Positions 1 to 10,419 of a DNA stretch of 64,000 bases are shown piece after piece. Below the pieces are notes generated by a model. It did no database searches. It had not been told where the DNA came from and saw only the letters and a list, made by a program, of their open reading frames with translations. Numbering within the stretch: position 1 is the stretch's first letter; each line of letters begins with the position of its first letter. A program made the position numbers and the translations under genes. Source of the stretch: Drosophila persimilis. Lineage: Eukaryota > Arthropoda > Insecta > Diptera > Drosophilidae. The stretch is taken from assembly GCF_003286085.1 (NCBI RefSeq), contig NW_020825313.1, positions 2,108,001-2,172,000 of the forward strand. The letters run 5' to 3'.

Positions 1-201
1 TGTTATCGATATGTTTAATTTTCATCGTTTATGAGAAACAAAATCAGCTGACCTGGCTGCTTTGTAAAAATACAGCGTGATTTAAATGCCTTTTTTTTCA
101 ATTGCTTGTTTTGAAGAAAAAGGTCGGCAGAAATTACGTTATTTAAGACGATCCAGACTTCATAGATGCAACACTTGTGTATTTAAAATGTCTGACGAGC
201 T

Positions 202-767
202 GTGAGTAACAGCATGTTGCCTCGAATAGTTGCCTGTGTGGATGGAACTCACATCAGAATACTAAAGCCTGTACAAAACCGCTCCGTGTTCTATAATAGG
301 AAAGTATTTTATAGCATGAAATATGGTGTCATGGTGGTGTGTAACTACAACATGGAGATAATTACTATTGATGCCACGCACCCTGGTTCCTGCCATAACT
401 CCTTCATTTGAAATCACTCCCCTGCTAGAGAATATTTATCCACGACCATCAAAGGGTTTGTTTCGGGCTACGCTTTAGAGAGTTTTGTTCGCGGAGATAG
501 CCACCTTTCAGCACAGATTCAACAGTCCTTAAAAGCCGTTTCCGTTGCATGCAACGCACTTTAAATTACCAACCAAAATTATGCTGCCATATTATAAATG
601 TATGCTGTACCCTACATAATATTTGTAGAAGACGTAATGTCTTAATTGAGAAGGATGTTCGATTTAACGACCCTCTAGACACTAAAAATGAATTCAATGA
701 TGCTGAAAATAATGGATCATCTATACGCGACCATTCAATAATCTTTATATCTTTCACAATAAACTAA
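202..767 (+). pseudogene. PIF/Harbinger (HARBI1-like) DDE transposase, decayed
   Basis: Transposase remnant of a PIF/Harbinger DNA transposon. The first piece (202-411) reads a block with CVDGTHIRI, NRKVFYS, VCNYNMEI and HPGSCHNSFI, the usual core of the DDE_Tnp_4 nuclease domain carrying two acidic catalytic positions. A TGA at 409-411 stands where the family normally has a tryptophan after the HDSFI-type motif, and recognisable coding continues behind it. The second piece (549-767, another frame) has CCTLHNICRRRNV, the typical C-terminal helix. It is therefore broken by at least one nonsense codon and one frameshift, and the N-terminal half is not seen. The reading opens without a convincing ATG. 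The element's second gene appears to be the convergent ORF at 11,390-11,790, now separated by the BEL/Pao insertion at 769. The family call is from recognised motifs. Confidence 0.7.
758..763 (+). terminator. AATAAA polyadenylation signal after Harbinger transposase
   Basis: AATAAA lies just before the end of the transposase remnant and six bases before the BEL/Pao junction. Its position fits the 3' end of the transposase gene, but a hexamer in AT-rich DNA is weak evidence. Confidence 0.3.
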
Positions 768-768
768 T
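764..768. repeat. Target-site duplication CTAAT, left copy
   Basis: CTAAT directly abuts the TG of the outermost LTR at 769. The same five bases follow the outermost LTR at the other end (11,360-11,364). Five base pairs is a usual BEL/Pao duplication length, so the whole 10.6-kb complex behaves as one insertion. Confidence 0.75.
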
Positions 769-880
769 TGTTGAGACATCGAGCTTTTTCGCTGACTATA
801 ATTGTTCAAGAATTTCACAAAGTAATGATTTCCAAAACCCTATCATTTTTATTATAGGTAATTTGTGTGTTGAGGGTGGC
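769..880 (-). repeat. BEL/Pao LTR, truncated, outer 3' end of the complex
   Basis: Matches the TGTTGAGACA end of the two full LTRs with scattered substitutions, then stops at 880, where it joins integrase sequence directly. The integrase-proximal part of the LTR is deleted. Confidence 0.7.
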
Positions 881-1512
881 GAAACGCCAGTCGATGCAAT
901 CGTTGAGACAAGCTTGATGCACGGCGAAGAGCAGAGAGGAACGCAGACGTTGTAAGATCCTTCACAAGCTCGATTTGAACCGCCTTAATGGAGAAACATA
1001 TAAAAATGCTCATGTAGCACTTTAGTGAGGGCCGGTTGCGAACTTCTGATTTTTACAGGAACGGACCGCAATAGTCAACGCCGGCCACCAAAAATGCACG
1101 AGATTCGCTAACTCTGTCCACCGGAAGATCTGACATTATTTGCTCGAGAGTTCGAGCTTCACACTAAAGCATCTGACACACTCTTGGATTACGTGTGCTA
1201 TGGTCTTTCGGCCACCGATTGGCCAGTACGTTTGACGAATTCTGGCTAAAGCGACAGGGGTCCAGCGTGAAGGTGTTTTTCGTGTTAGTGCCGTATCAGA
1301 GCAGAAGTGATGGTTATTCCAGACTTTCGTCGATGAATGAATTTGCATACATACGCAAAAATTCGTTGCATTTTGGGAAAGGAATTTACAAACTTTGAAT
1401 CTTCCACAAAATATCTTGACGCGCAGTTTTTAATTAGTATAGTTTCTCGTGCCTCCAAAACTGGCTCTGGAAGAACAGGCGTACTTGGCCATTGATCCGT
1501 ACTGGCTGTCAA
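881..1512 (-). pseudogene. BEL/Pao integrase remnant (lower copy)
   Basis: Corresponds to the integrase of the upper copy at 7,620-8,560 but is deleted. It keeps the H2C2 zinc-finger segment with TYWPIGGRKTIAHVIQECV and a few core-domain pieces. An internal deletion of roughly 130 bp near 925-930 joins sequence that is separate in the upper copy, and frames change between 1,285 and 1,512. The end at 881 joins a truncated LTR. It cannot encode integrase. Confidence 0.65.
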
Positions 1513-2040
1513 GTATGTAAGTCTTCCAAAGATGAGAATTGATGAGCTCAGCTGGTAATGATCCTCGAGAAAGCATATCGGCAGGGTTTAGATCAGTTGG
1601 CACGTGCAGCCAAGACATTCCAGATGTGAGTTCCTGAATAGTAGAATGTCTATTAGCGACAAATACATTGAAGTTGGATGGTTGATTCTTGATCCAAGCT
1701 AAAACGACTGTGGAGTCACACCAGCAATAATAAGAGCAATTGAAGTTCATCAAAGACACTTCATGCGTAAGCTGGGCGAGCAGCTCTGCACCACATAATT
1801 CCAACTTGGGTATTGTGATAGTCTTCAGTGGCGCTACACGAGATCTGGAAAATAGGAGATTTGCCTTGACTCCATTGTCGCCTTGCGAAACAGCGTAGAT
1901 GCAAGCTCCATAAGCACTCATGCTGGCATCACAAAATCCATGTATTTCAAGGTTGCTGCTTCGAAGGAACGATAGGCGAGGGAAAGAAATTTGTTGCATA
2001 GATTCAAACTGCTGAATAAAGTTGATCTAAGTTGTGCGTA
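1430..2040 (-). pseudogene. BEL/Pao RNase H domain (lower copy)
   Basis: A 189-aa open stretch (1,430-1,999) contains HGFCDASMSAYGACIYAVSQ, PKLELCGAELLAQ and CDSTVVLAWI, the acidic-residue blocks of the BEL/Pao RNase H. That domain degrades the RNA strand of the RNA-DNA hybrid during reverse transcription. This stretch is less damaged than its counterpart at 8,347-9,340, which has a frameshift at the GACIYA block. The start is arbitrary because it is part of a polyprotein. Confidence 0.75.
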
Positions 2041-2145
2041 AGGAGACTGGCAGACTTACATCCCAATGAAGCTTTTCTTCCCACAGCTGCTGTAGAAATA
2101 TTTTTGCTTTGGCAATTACTATATATATATAGGCCTATAAGACCC

Positions 2146-2205
2146 AGTATATAAGTCCTAGTATATAAGTCCCAGTATATAAGTCCCAGTATATAGGTCC
2201 CAGTA
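2146..2205. repeat. 14-bp minisatellite inside BEL/Pao pol
   Basis: About four head-to-tail copies of AGTATATAAGTCCC (last two varied by one base), followed by a partial copy. The equivalent place in the upper copy (about 9,230-9,245) holds only a single CCCTATAAGTCCGAG-like stretch, so the array expanded locally after the copies separated. Confidence 0.8.
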
Positions 2206-3365
2206 CAAGTGGATCATAGAATCGTGCAATAGTTGACAATACAACTCGCTTAGTTGGTTTCGAAGGGACTTCATTGGGACAGAATGAAAATAATAGTTCA
2301 TCCGAAGTGGGATTCCATGCTAAAACTTGCGTCTTGGTTACATCGCTGCCATCAGTAAATTTACCAAATGATTCCCATCTTCACTGGGTGTTTGATCGAG
2401 TACAGATGCATCGTTGGAACACCATTTCCTGATCTTGAAATTTTCTTTGGCTAAGAGTCCTGACACCTGGCGAATTATTTCCAGCACCTCATTTGTAGTA
2501 TCTCCCCCGTTAGCAAATCATCCACGTAAAAGTCCCGCAGCACAACTTCAGAGCCAATTGGATATGAAGAGCTCTCGTCTGCCGCTAGTTGGTGCATAGA
2601 ACATACGGCCAGAAATGCTGCTGGTTTCGTTCCATAGGTCACGGTATCCAACTGTAATATTCTTAGATCCTCGGGGGGTGAGTCAGTCCACAGTTGCACT
2701 GCAGAAAACTATCTTGGGGCGAGACACGGACGCATCTATACATTTTACAAATGTCACCAGTCAATGCTATACGAACGGTACGAAATCGAAGAAGAGTCGT
2801 AACTAAGGAAGAAGATGAGAAGAAAAAATTGGCATTGTTTAAGTGAGTCACCTTTGACAGGGGACATGTGATTCAAATCGACGTATTCCGTATTACTTAT
2901 AAATGCGGCGTATTGTACATTGAAAAGTGGTTTGCAAACCAGCTTGCGCTCTAGATTGAGGAATCTGCAAAAAGGCAATTGAACGCAGTACTCGCCGCTT
3001 GGAAGCCGACCGCAATGTTTTTTAAAATGTTCCTCGCAAGCAATTTCCTCCTTTGTTGCTTCTGTAGCGGGACCGTGGCAGTTTTCCACTTCCCAGAACC
3101 TTCGCACTAGCTCATCCAAGCCAACGGTAGGCGTTTGACTCAATTCCGTCGAACTAGGGGCAGCTAGGAGCACTGAGCTGTGGGAGTAATGACCTCCACC
3201 TGTGACAACCCAGCCGAGACGGGTTTTTTGTATTATAGGAAGTCCCCTCTCCAATTTGATCTGTCCAACGCATAAAATATCGTAAAATAAGCTGGCTCCA
3301 ATAAGTACATCGATGCGGTGAGATTTGTTGAAGTGTGGGTCAGCAAGGCTGATATTGGAAGGCAT
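2206..3365 (-). pseudogene. BEL/Pao reverse transcriptase (lower copy), deleted
   Basis: Two open pieces (2,754-3,365 and 2,475-2,699) match the RT of the upper copy. The N-terminal piece has IQKTRLGWVVTGGGHYSHSS, and the palm end keeps FYVDDLLTGE, the YVDD catalytic box. Between them about 100 codons of the fingers region around 2,860 are replaced by unrelated sequence, so the catalytic core is broken. Its neighbours, protease upstream and RNase H downstream, keep polyprotein order. Confidence 0.7.
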
Positions 3366-3438
3366 TTCCCATTTGGATACATCAAATGAAGATGCAGGCT
3401 GGTTTCCTGTAATACGTGGAGCAACGAGAGCTGTGAGA

Positions 3439-3705
3439 CTAGTGAAGTAGACTAGTGAATGACCAAATTAACTGAACCTTCCGTGTGAAATGCCGAATCA
3501 GCGCCGATACCGGATACTGATACCGACCCTTGGCTCGTTTCAGCTGAAGCTTTTGAGCAAAGCGAGAGGTTATTAAATTAATCTGAGAGCCTGAATCCAG
3601 AAAAAACCGGCAAGGAAGAAGATACCAAATCAACTCTTTATCATAATGCGTTTGAATCAACATAGCTTGATCCATGGTCTCCATGGCTTGACATCTCCTC
3701 TCCAA
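3439..3705 (-). pseudogene. BEL/Pao aspartic protease (lower copy)
   Basis: Contains FLDSGSQINLITSRFAQKL, with the D-S-G active-site triad of the DUF1758-type retropepsin. It follows gag directly without the zinc-knuckle region present at 10,804-11,000 in the upper copy, so gag and protease are joined by a deletion near 3,690. The frame changes towards its end. Confidence 0.7.
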
Positions 3706-4585
3706 AAAAAACCGAAAAATGGTCCCATGTTGGTATGACGTTAGGGGGCGACAGCTCCTCCCATTTGGTCCTGGTATCAGAGTCGAGATACTTGTATGTG
3801 GAGTGAACGATGATGCATCCCGCTATTTCCTCCATGGTAACCATCGACCTAAGCGCTCTCATGTGAGAATGAAGCTTGTCCGATAAAGCATGTAGCTGTG
3901 TAGTTGACCCATTTTCAACCGTCTCATGCCTCCAAATCTCAGCGACGGGTGCCTGAAAGATTAAACGTTTATTATTGAAATGATTGTTTAAAATGTCCAA
4001 TGCAATATCATAATTGCTCTCCGATACTTCCAAAGAGCGAACAGCCTCCAGGGCAGATCCATCCAAACATGAGCGCAGGTGCTGGAACTTCTCAATCTTT
4101 GATAGAAAGGGCTCCTGATCTATTACTGCGCTAAACATCGAGTAAAAGTCTGCCCACTTAGTATAACCTCCACGGAAAGTGGGAAGTTTAATGTCAGGAA
4201 TATGATATCGTGACCGTACATTTCCGGAGGCAGTAACGTTGAGCTCGGGTCGTATCGTTGAGTGATGCGGCATGTTCTGGGTAGTCCTGCGGAGTGCTGA
4301 GCGAATACGAACTTCGATTTCCATCGCCAAATCCTCAAAATTGTTGCTTAAGTCGCTGCCAATTTCGCTTACATCAAGCTCTTATAAATTAGAATGAGTA
4401 ACATTAAATGAGTCGGACATTTTTTCCAAGAATTTTAAATGAACACTTAGCGCATCTTCACTGATTGGGTTATTTTCAGCATTCAATATCGTCTCTCAAA
4501 GTGAAACGGCTTTGTTGTATATTGAGAGTGCCTTTAGTTTGTAAAAAAACACTCTGTTTTCTGGCAAGTCATTAGACTCATCCAT
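3641..4585 (-). pseudogene. BEL/Pao gag (lower copy), with in-frame stops
   Basis: Probably starts at the ATG at 4,585 (MDESNDLPENRVFFYK), 222 bp downstream of the primer site. The frame is interrupted by TGA near 4,497 and TAA near 4,382, then runs open for 229 aa from an internal ATG at 4,330. That part holds the DUF1759-type capsid core (KLPTFRGGYTKWADFYSMF, LDGSALEAVRSL, LDSDTRTKWEEL). The CCHC knuckles are missing at the 3' end. The two stops also occur in the duplicated stub at 5,928-6,319, so they predate the tandem duplication. Confidence 0.75.
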
Positions 4586-4806
4586 TTTCGACAGGCAGCA
4601 GCGAGCAAAGCACAAAGAAGAATCGAAGAACCAACCGTTTAATTTTTTTTGGTATGCAAGCGCAAGTGCAGCGAACCCGAAGCCGCTAATGCACGTAGCT
4701 GTATTAGTGCTTGTAAGCAAGCGCGCGACGAAATGGAAACTAGCCGCTTCGCGTTCGAACACTGAAAACACTGTTTATAGTTGTTTATTTCCGAATTGTT
4801 ATTGAC

Positions 4807-4825
4807 GATCACGTCGGGGTCACCA
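4807..4825 (-). promoter_or_regulatory. Primer-binding site, tRNA-Trp type
   Basis: On the minus strand, two bases after the LTR, the sequence is TGGTGACCCCGACGTGATC. Its first 18 bases complement the usual 3' end of animal tRNA-Trp including CCA. Confidence 0.6.
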
Positions 4826-4827
4826 AA

Positions 4828-5295
4828 TGTTGAGACAACGAGCTTTTTTTGCTGACTATGATTGTTCAATAATTTCACGAATTAATAATTTCCGAAACGT
4901 TATAAATTGTATTATAGGTATTTTGTGTGTTGAGGGTGGCCGAAGATGCCAGAGTCTTTTACAATATTAGAGTGATACACTTGAATGAGGCAAGCGAGCC
5001 GATCTCGATTGGGGACAAAAAAGGTCTGTTCTCCAACTATATCAAGCGGTAATTGATAGAGCAGGCGCAGCTGCTGACGGCTTAGCGACGGCATAGGAAG
5101 GAAAATAGGAAAAGGTAACAAGAGCGAGCATAGATAAAGACTAGATGAATTAATGCGAGCATGTTGCTGAGCGAGCATAGATAAAGCTACGCTTACGTTA
5201 CGTTAGTTTAGTATAATGACAAAAATGGAAAGGAAAGTGAATTGATAGGCAATAGAACGATGGTACAAAATTTACACTCGGGCTTCGCCCGAACA
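4828..5295 (-). repeat. BEL/Pao LTR, full length (468 bp), unit 1
   Basis: On the minus strand it runs from TGTTCGGGCG to CTCAACA, with the polypurine tract at 5,296-5,306 before it and the tRNA-Trp primer site after it. It acts as 3' LTR for the integrase stub and 5' LTR for the lower gag-pol copy. Confidence 0.85.
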
Positions 5296-5925
5296 TACTC
5301 CCCCCGTGGAAGGATCCATGCCTTTCACCTCATCTCGTAGAGGCAATAGACATAGTTTTGCAAGTGCTCTTCGGCTAACACCTGTAGCCATCCTGATCAA
5401 GGCGACTCGAGATACGCCATCAGCTCCTGGCATGAGCTTGAGGATTCTCGCTAGAGGCCACTTCAGAGGAGGGAAGTCCTTAACAAGAACGACATCATTG
5501 ACGTGAAGCTCAGGATTCCGGGTGCGCCACTTCGTTCTTTCTTGAAGACTGGTTAAATACGATTGGCGCCAGCGAGACCAAAAGATTTGCTGAAGCTGTG
5601 TGACCTTCTGCCAACGGTCCAAGCGATCGACGTTTAAATGAACCAAGTCAGGCTCCAAGAAGGTTGTGATGGGGGCGCCAACCAGAAAATGGTTGGGCGT
5701 GAGTACATCGAGATCTGCAGGGTTCTCTGAAAGAGGAAACAATGGCCTTGAATTAATGATTGCACAGATATTGCACGCGAGAGTGCGCAGCTCAAGGGCG
5801 AGGATCCAAGGGCACGTCGAAGATGATGTTTAGCAAGCTTGACTGACGCCTCCCACAATCCTCCAAAATGTGGCGATCTAGGAGAAATGAAACGCCAATC
5901 GATGCAGTCGGCGAGACAAGCTTGA
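5272..5925 (-). pseudogene. BEL/Pao integrase C-terminal stub, unit 1
   Basis: The 156-aa frame 5,272-5,742 carries the DUF5641-type C-terminal module (LTPNHFLVGAPITTFLEP, RTRNPELHVNDVVLVKDF, PLARILKLMPGADGVSRV). The preceding frame (5,634-5,858) carries the end of the core, LWEASVKLAKHHLRRA-type. A frameshift separates them. The stub starts at the tandem junction, so it lacks the zinc finger and two of the three catalytic acidic residues. It is the duplicated copy of 7,006-7,659. Confidence 0.75.
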
Positions 5926-5927
5926 AA

Positions 5928-6319
5928 TCAGGAATATGATATCGTGACCGTACATTTCCGGAGGCAGTAACGTTGAGCTCGGGTCGTATCGTTGAGTGAT
6001 GCGGCATGTTCTGGGTAGTCCTGCGGAGTGCTGAGCGAATACGAACTTCGATTTCCATCGCCAAATCCTCAAAATTGTTGCTTAAGTCGCTGCCAATTTC
6101 GCTTACATCAAGCTCTTATAAATTAGAATGAGTAACATTAAATGAGTCGGACATTTTTTCCAAGAATTTTAAATGAACACTTAGCGCATCTTCACTGATT
6201 GGGTTATTTTCAGCATTCAATATCGTCTCTCAAAGTGAAACGGCTTTGTTGTATATTGAGAGTGCCTTTAGTTTGTAAAAAAACACTCTGTTTTCTGGCA
6301 AGTCATTAGACTCATCCAT
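5928..6319 (-). pseudogene. BEL/Pao gag N-terminal stub, unit 2
   Basis: Begins at the same MDESNDLPENRVFFYK start as the lower gag, shares its two in-frame stops, and is cut at 5,928 where it joins integrase sequence. Only about 130 codons are present. The piece is a by-product of the tandem duplication. Confidence 0.7.
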
Positions 6320-6540
6320 TTTCGACAGGCAGCAGCGAGCAAAGCACAAAGAAGAATCGAAGAACCAACCGTTTAATTTTTTTTGGTATGCAAGCGCAAG
6401 TGCAGCGAACCCGAAGCCGCTAATGCACGTAGCTGTATTAGTGCTTGTAAGCAAGCGCGCGACGAAATGGAAACTAGCCGCTTCGCGTTCGAACACTGAA
6501 AACACTGTTTATAGTTGTTTATTTCCGAATTGTTATTGAC

Positions 6541-6559
6541 GATCACGTCGGGGTCACCA
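6541..6559 (-). promoter_or_regulatory. Primer-binding site, tRNA-Trp type, unit 2
   Basis: Duplicate of 4,807-4,825, again two bases from the LTR end. Confidence 0.6.
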
Positions 6560-6561
6560 AA

Positions 6562-7029
6562 TGTTGAGACAACGAGCTTTTTTTGCTGACTATGATTGTT
6601 CAATAATTTCACGAATTAATAATTTCCGAAACGTTATAAATTGTATTATAGGTATTTTGTGTGTTGAGGGTGGCCGAAGATGCCAGAGTCTTTTACAATA
6701 TTAGAGTGATACACTTGAATGAGGCAAGCGAGCCGATCTCGATTGGGGACAAAAAAGGTCTGTTCTCCAACTATATCAAGCGGTAATTGATAGAGCAGGC
6801 GCAGCTGCTGACGGCTTAGCGACGGCATAGGAAGGAAAATAGGAAAAGGTAACAAGAGCGAGCATAGATAAAGACTAGATGAATTAATGCGAGCATGTTG
6901 CTGAGCGAGCATAGATAAAGCTACGCTTACGTTACGTTAGTTTAGTATAATGACAAAAATGGAAAGGAAAGTGAATTGATAGGCAATAGAACGATGGTAC
7001 AAAATTTACACTCGGGCTTCGCCCGAACA
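6562..7029 (-). repeat. BEL/Pao LTR, full length (468 bp), unit 2
   Basis: Same length and ends as 4,828-5,295. On the minus strand it is the 3' LTR of the upper copy, preceded by the polypurine tract at 7,030-7,040. Confidence 0.85.
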
Positions 7030-8560
7030 TACTCCCCCCGTGGAAGGATCCATGCCTTTCACCTCATCTCGTAGAGGCAATAGACATAGTTTTGCAAGTG
7101 CTCTTCGGCTAACACCTGTAGCCATCCTGATCAAGGCGACTCGAGATACGCCATCAGCTCCTGGCATGAGCTTGAGGATTCTCGCTAGAGGCCACTTCAG
7201 AGGAGGGAAGTCCTTAACAAGAACGACATCATTGACGTGAAGCTCAGGATTCCGGGTGCGCCACTTCGTTCTTTCTTGAAGACTGGTTAAATACGATTGG
7301 CGCCAGCGAGACCAAAAGATTTGCTGAAGCTGTGTGACCTTCTGCCAACGGTCCAAGCGATCGACGTTTAAATGAACCAAGTCAGGCTCCAAGAAGGTTG
7401 TGATGGGGGCGCCAACCAGAAAATGGTTGGGCGTGAGTACATCGAGATCTGCAGGGTTCTCTGAAAGAGGAAACAATGGCCTTGAATTAATGATTGCACA
7501 GATATTGCACGCGAGAGTGCGCAGCTCAAGGGCGAGGATCCAAGGGCACGTCGAAGATGATGTTTAGCAAGCTTGACTGACGCCTCCCACAATCCTCCAA
7601 AATGTGGCGATCTAGGAGAAATGAAACGCCAATCGATGCAGTCGGCGAGACAAGCTTGATGCACGGCTTCTTGATGACTGTCGCTTAGGAATAGCGACTT
7701 ATGTTCCGCCAGTTCGTTCCGCGCTCCAACAAAACTTGTGGCATTATCTGAGCAAATACGAATCGGTCTTCCACGGGTGCAAATGAAACGGCGGAGAGCA
7801 GAGAGGAACGCAGGCGTTGTAAGATCCTTCACAAGCTCGATGTGAACCGCCTTAATGGAGAAACATATAAAAATGCTCATGTAGCACTTTAGTGGGGGCC
7901 GGTTTCGAACTTCTGATTTATACAGGAACGGACCGCAATAGTCCACGCCGGTAACTAAAAATGCACGAGATTCGCTGACTCTGTCCACCGGAAGATGTTC
8001 CATTATTTGCTCGAGAGTTCGAGGCTTCACCCTAAAGCATCTGACACACTTTTGGATTACGTGTGCTACGGTCTTTCGGCCACCGATTGGCCAGTACGTT
8101 TGACGAATGATGGCTAGTAGCGACTGGGGTCCAGCGTGAAGGTGTTTTTCGTGTAAGTGCCGTATCAGAGCAGAAGTGATGGAATGATTCTTGGGCAATA
8201 TTATGGGATGCCGTGCTTCGAAGTCCAAGGTAGAGTTTTTAAGACGCCCTCCAACTCGAAGCAAACCGCAATCACCTAAAAATGGCGAAAGCGAGACGAT
8301 CGAGCTTGAAGCCTTGATGTCCTTTCGCGTTTCCAGGGCTCTTATTTCAGTAGATAGACGAGATTGCTGAGTAAGACGAAGAAGCAGTTCGGTTCCCAAA
8401 CGCAAATCCTCCACAGTTATTCCAGACTTTCGTCGATGAATGAATTTGCATACATACGCAAAAATTCGTTGCATTTTGGGGAAGGAATTTACAAAACTTT
8501 GATTCTTCCACCAAATATCTTGACGCGCAGTTTGTAATTAGTATGGTTTTTCGTGCCTCC
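7006..8560 (-). pseudogene. BEL/Pao integrase (upper copy), frameshifted
   Basis: A 368-aa open stretch (7,368-8,474) contains the H2C2 zinc finger (HLHEKHLHAG, TYWPIGGRKTVAHVI, CVRCFRVKP) and the DDE core (VTGVDYCGPF, IRICSDNATSFVGARNEL, GGLWEASVKLAKHH). The enzyme joins element DNA to the target. A frameshift near 7,470 separates it from the DUF5641-type C-terminal module (7,006-7,476), and another near 8,400 separates it from RNase H. All three catalytic acidic positions are readable, so this is the best-preserved domain of the complex, though the polyprotein is broken. Confidence 0.8.
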
Positions 8561-9340
8561 AAAACCGGCTCTGGAAGAGCAGGCGTACTTGGCCATTGAT
8601 CCTTACTGGCTGTCATGTATGTAGGTCCATACTTCCAAAGATGAGAATTGATGAGCTCAGCTGGTAATGATCCTCGAGAAAGCATATCGGCAGGGTTTAG
8701 ATCAGTTGGCACGTGCAGCCAAGACATTCCAGATGTGAGTTCCTGAATAACAGAAAGTCTATTAGCGACAAATACATTGAAGTTGGATGGTTGATTCTTG
8801 ATCCAAGCCAAAACGACTGTGGAGTCACACCCGCAATAATAAGAGCAATTGAAGTTCATCAAAGACACTTCATGCATAAGCTGAGCGAGTAGCGCTGCAC
8901 CACATAATTCCAACTTGGGTATTGTGATAGTCTTCAGTGGCGCTACACGAGATCTGGAAGATAGAAGATTTGCCTTGACTCCATTGTCGCCTTGCGAAAC
9001 AGCGTAGATGCTTGCATCCATAAGCACTCATGCTGGCATCACAAAATCCATGCATTTCAAGGTTGCTGCTTCGAAGGAACGATAGGCGCGGGAAAGAAAT
9101 TTGTTGCATAGAGTCAAACTGCTGAAAAAGGTTGATCCAAGTTGTGCGTAAGGAGACTGGCAGACATTCATCCCAATGAAGCTTTTCTTTCCACAGCTGC
9201 TGTAGAAATAGTTTTGCTTTGGTAATTACTGGCCCTATAAGTCCGAGTGGATCATAAAATCGTGCAATAGTTGACAATACAACTCGCTTAGTTGGTTTCG
9301 AAGGGAAGTCCCTTGGGACAGAATGAAAATAGTAGCTCAT
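8347..9340 (-). pseudogene. BEL/Pao RNase H (upper copy), frameshifted
   Basis: Two overlapping frames, 8,870-9,340 and 8,347-9,027. The first carries the RT connection and HGFCDASMSAYG. A frameshift near 9,012 then moves coding to the second frame with ASIYAVSQGDNGVKANLL, PKLELCGAALLAQ and CDSTVVLAWIKNQ. The lower copy (1,430-1,999) lacks this frameshift, so the lesion is private to the upper copy. Confidence 0.75.
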
Positions 9341-10340
9341 CCGAAGTGGGATTCCATGCTAAACCTAGCGTCTTGGTTACATCGCTGCCATCAGTAAATT
9401 TAACAAATGTTTCACTATCTTCATGGGGTGTTTGATCGAGTACAGATGTATCGTTGGAACACCATTTCCTGATCTTGAAATTTCCTTTGGCTAAGAGTCC
9501 TGTCACCTGGCGAATTATTTCCAGCACCTCATTTGTAGTATCTCCCCCCGTTAGCAAATCATCCACGTAAAAGTCCCGCAGCACAACTTCAGAGCAAATT
9601 GGATATGACGAACTCTCGTCTGCCGCTAGTTGGTGCATAGAACGGACGGCCAGAAATGCTGCTGGTTTCGTTCCATAGGTCACGGTATCCGTCTTGAATG
9701 TTCTTAACTCATCGAGGGGTGTGTCAAGCCAAAGTATGCACTGCAGAAAACTATCTTGGGGCGAGACACGGACGCATCTATACATTTTACAAATGGCACC
9801 AGTCAATGCTATACGAACGGTACGAAATCGAAGAAGAGTCGTAACTAACTTTGGCTGAATTGTTGGGCCTGACATCAATATATCGTTGAGGGAATATCCT
9901 GTAGATGTACAAGCGGATCCGTCGAAAACTACTCGGAGTTTTGTGGTGGTTTTGTCTTCTCTTAAGACGCAGGGATGAGGAAGAAAAAATTTGCAATTTA
10001 TAAGTGCGTCATAGGCTTGTTGATAAGAATCTCCAAGAAGACTGTCACTCAGTTTTAAAGGCAATTGAACGCAGTACTCGCCACTTGGAAGCCGACCGCA
10101 ATGTTTTTTGAAATGTTCCTCGCAAGCAATTTCCTCCTTTGTTGCTTCTGTAGCGGGACCGTGGCAGTTTTCCACTTCCCACAACTTTCGCACTAGCTCA
10201 TCCAAAACAACGGTAGGCGTTTGACTCAATACCGTCGAACTAGAGGCAGCTAGGAGCACTGAGCTGTGGGAGTAATGACCTCCACCTGTGACAACCCAGC
10301 CGAGACGGGTTTTTTGTATTATAGGAAGTCCCCTCTCCAA
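9288..10340 (-). pseudogene. BEL/Pao reverse transcriptase (upper copy)
   Basis: A 350-aa open stretch covering most of the RT: TRLGWVVTGGGHYSHSS at the start, KLRVVFDGSA, TGYSLNDILMSGPT, and VVLRDFYVDDLLTGGDTT with the YVDD catalytic box. Copying of element RNA into DNA would depend on it. It is open throughout, unlike the lower copy, but upstream it is separated from protease by a frame change and downstream it enters the frameshifted RNase H. The M at 10,340 is only the first ATG in frame, not a true start. Confidence 0.8.
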
Positions 10341-10419
10341 TTTGGTCTGTCCAACGCATAAAATGTCGTAAAATAAGCTGGCTCTGAAATGCGCTGAAAT
10401 TTGTTGAAGTGTGGGTCAG

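Larger units (their letters stand above)
4194..7659. repeat. 1,734-bp direct tandem duplication inside the BEL/Pao complex
   Basis: Two head-to-tail units, about 4,194-5,925 and 5,928-7,659, offset by exactly 1,734 bp. Each contains gag start, leader, primer site, a complete 468-bp LTR and the integrase C-terminus. All open frames I compared between units translate identically. The new junction (5,925-5,928) joins integrase coding to gag coding. Confidence 0.85.

Noticed and set aside
4496-5178. Open frames of 79-91 aa on the minus strand within the BEL/Pao leader and LTR (also at 6,230-6,912)
   Set aside because: They cross the primer site, leader and LTR. Only the MDESNDLPENRV part is gag; the rest is chance open sequence duplicated with the 1,734-bp unit.
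5306-5506. 66-aa plus-strand frame, duplicated at 7,040-7,240
   Set aside because: Antisense shadow of the integrase C-terminal module.
6541-6559. A tRNA gene suggested by the tRNA-Trp 3' end match
   Set aside because: Only the last 18-19 bases match and no cloverleaf precedes them. The position next to the LTR identifies a primer-binding site.
4194-7659. A CRISPR-like or satellite array interpretation of the repeats
   Set aside because: The duplicated unit is 1.7 kb of retrotransposon with coding modules. No short regularly spaced repeats with unique spacers exist in the window.
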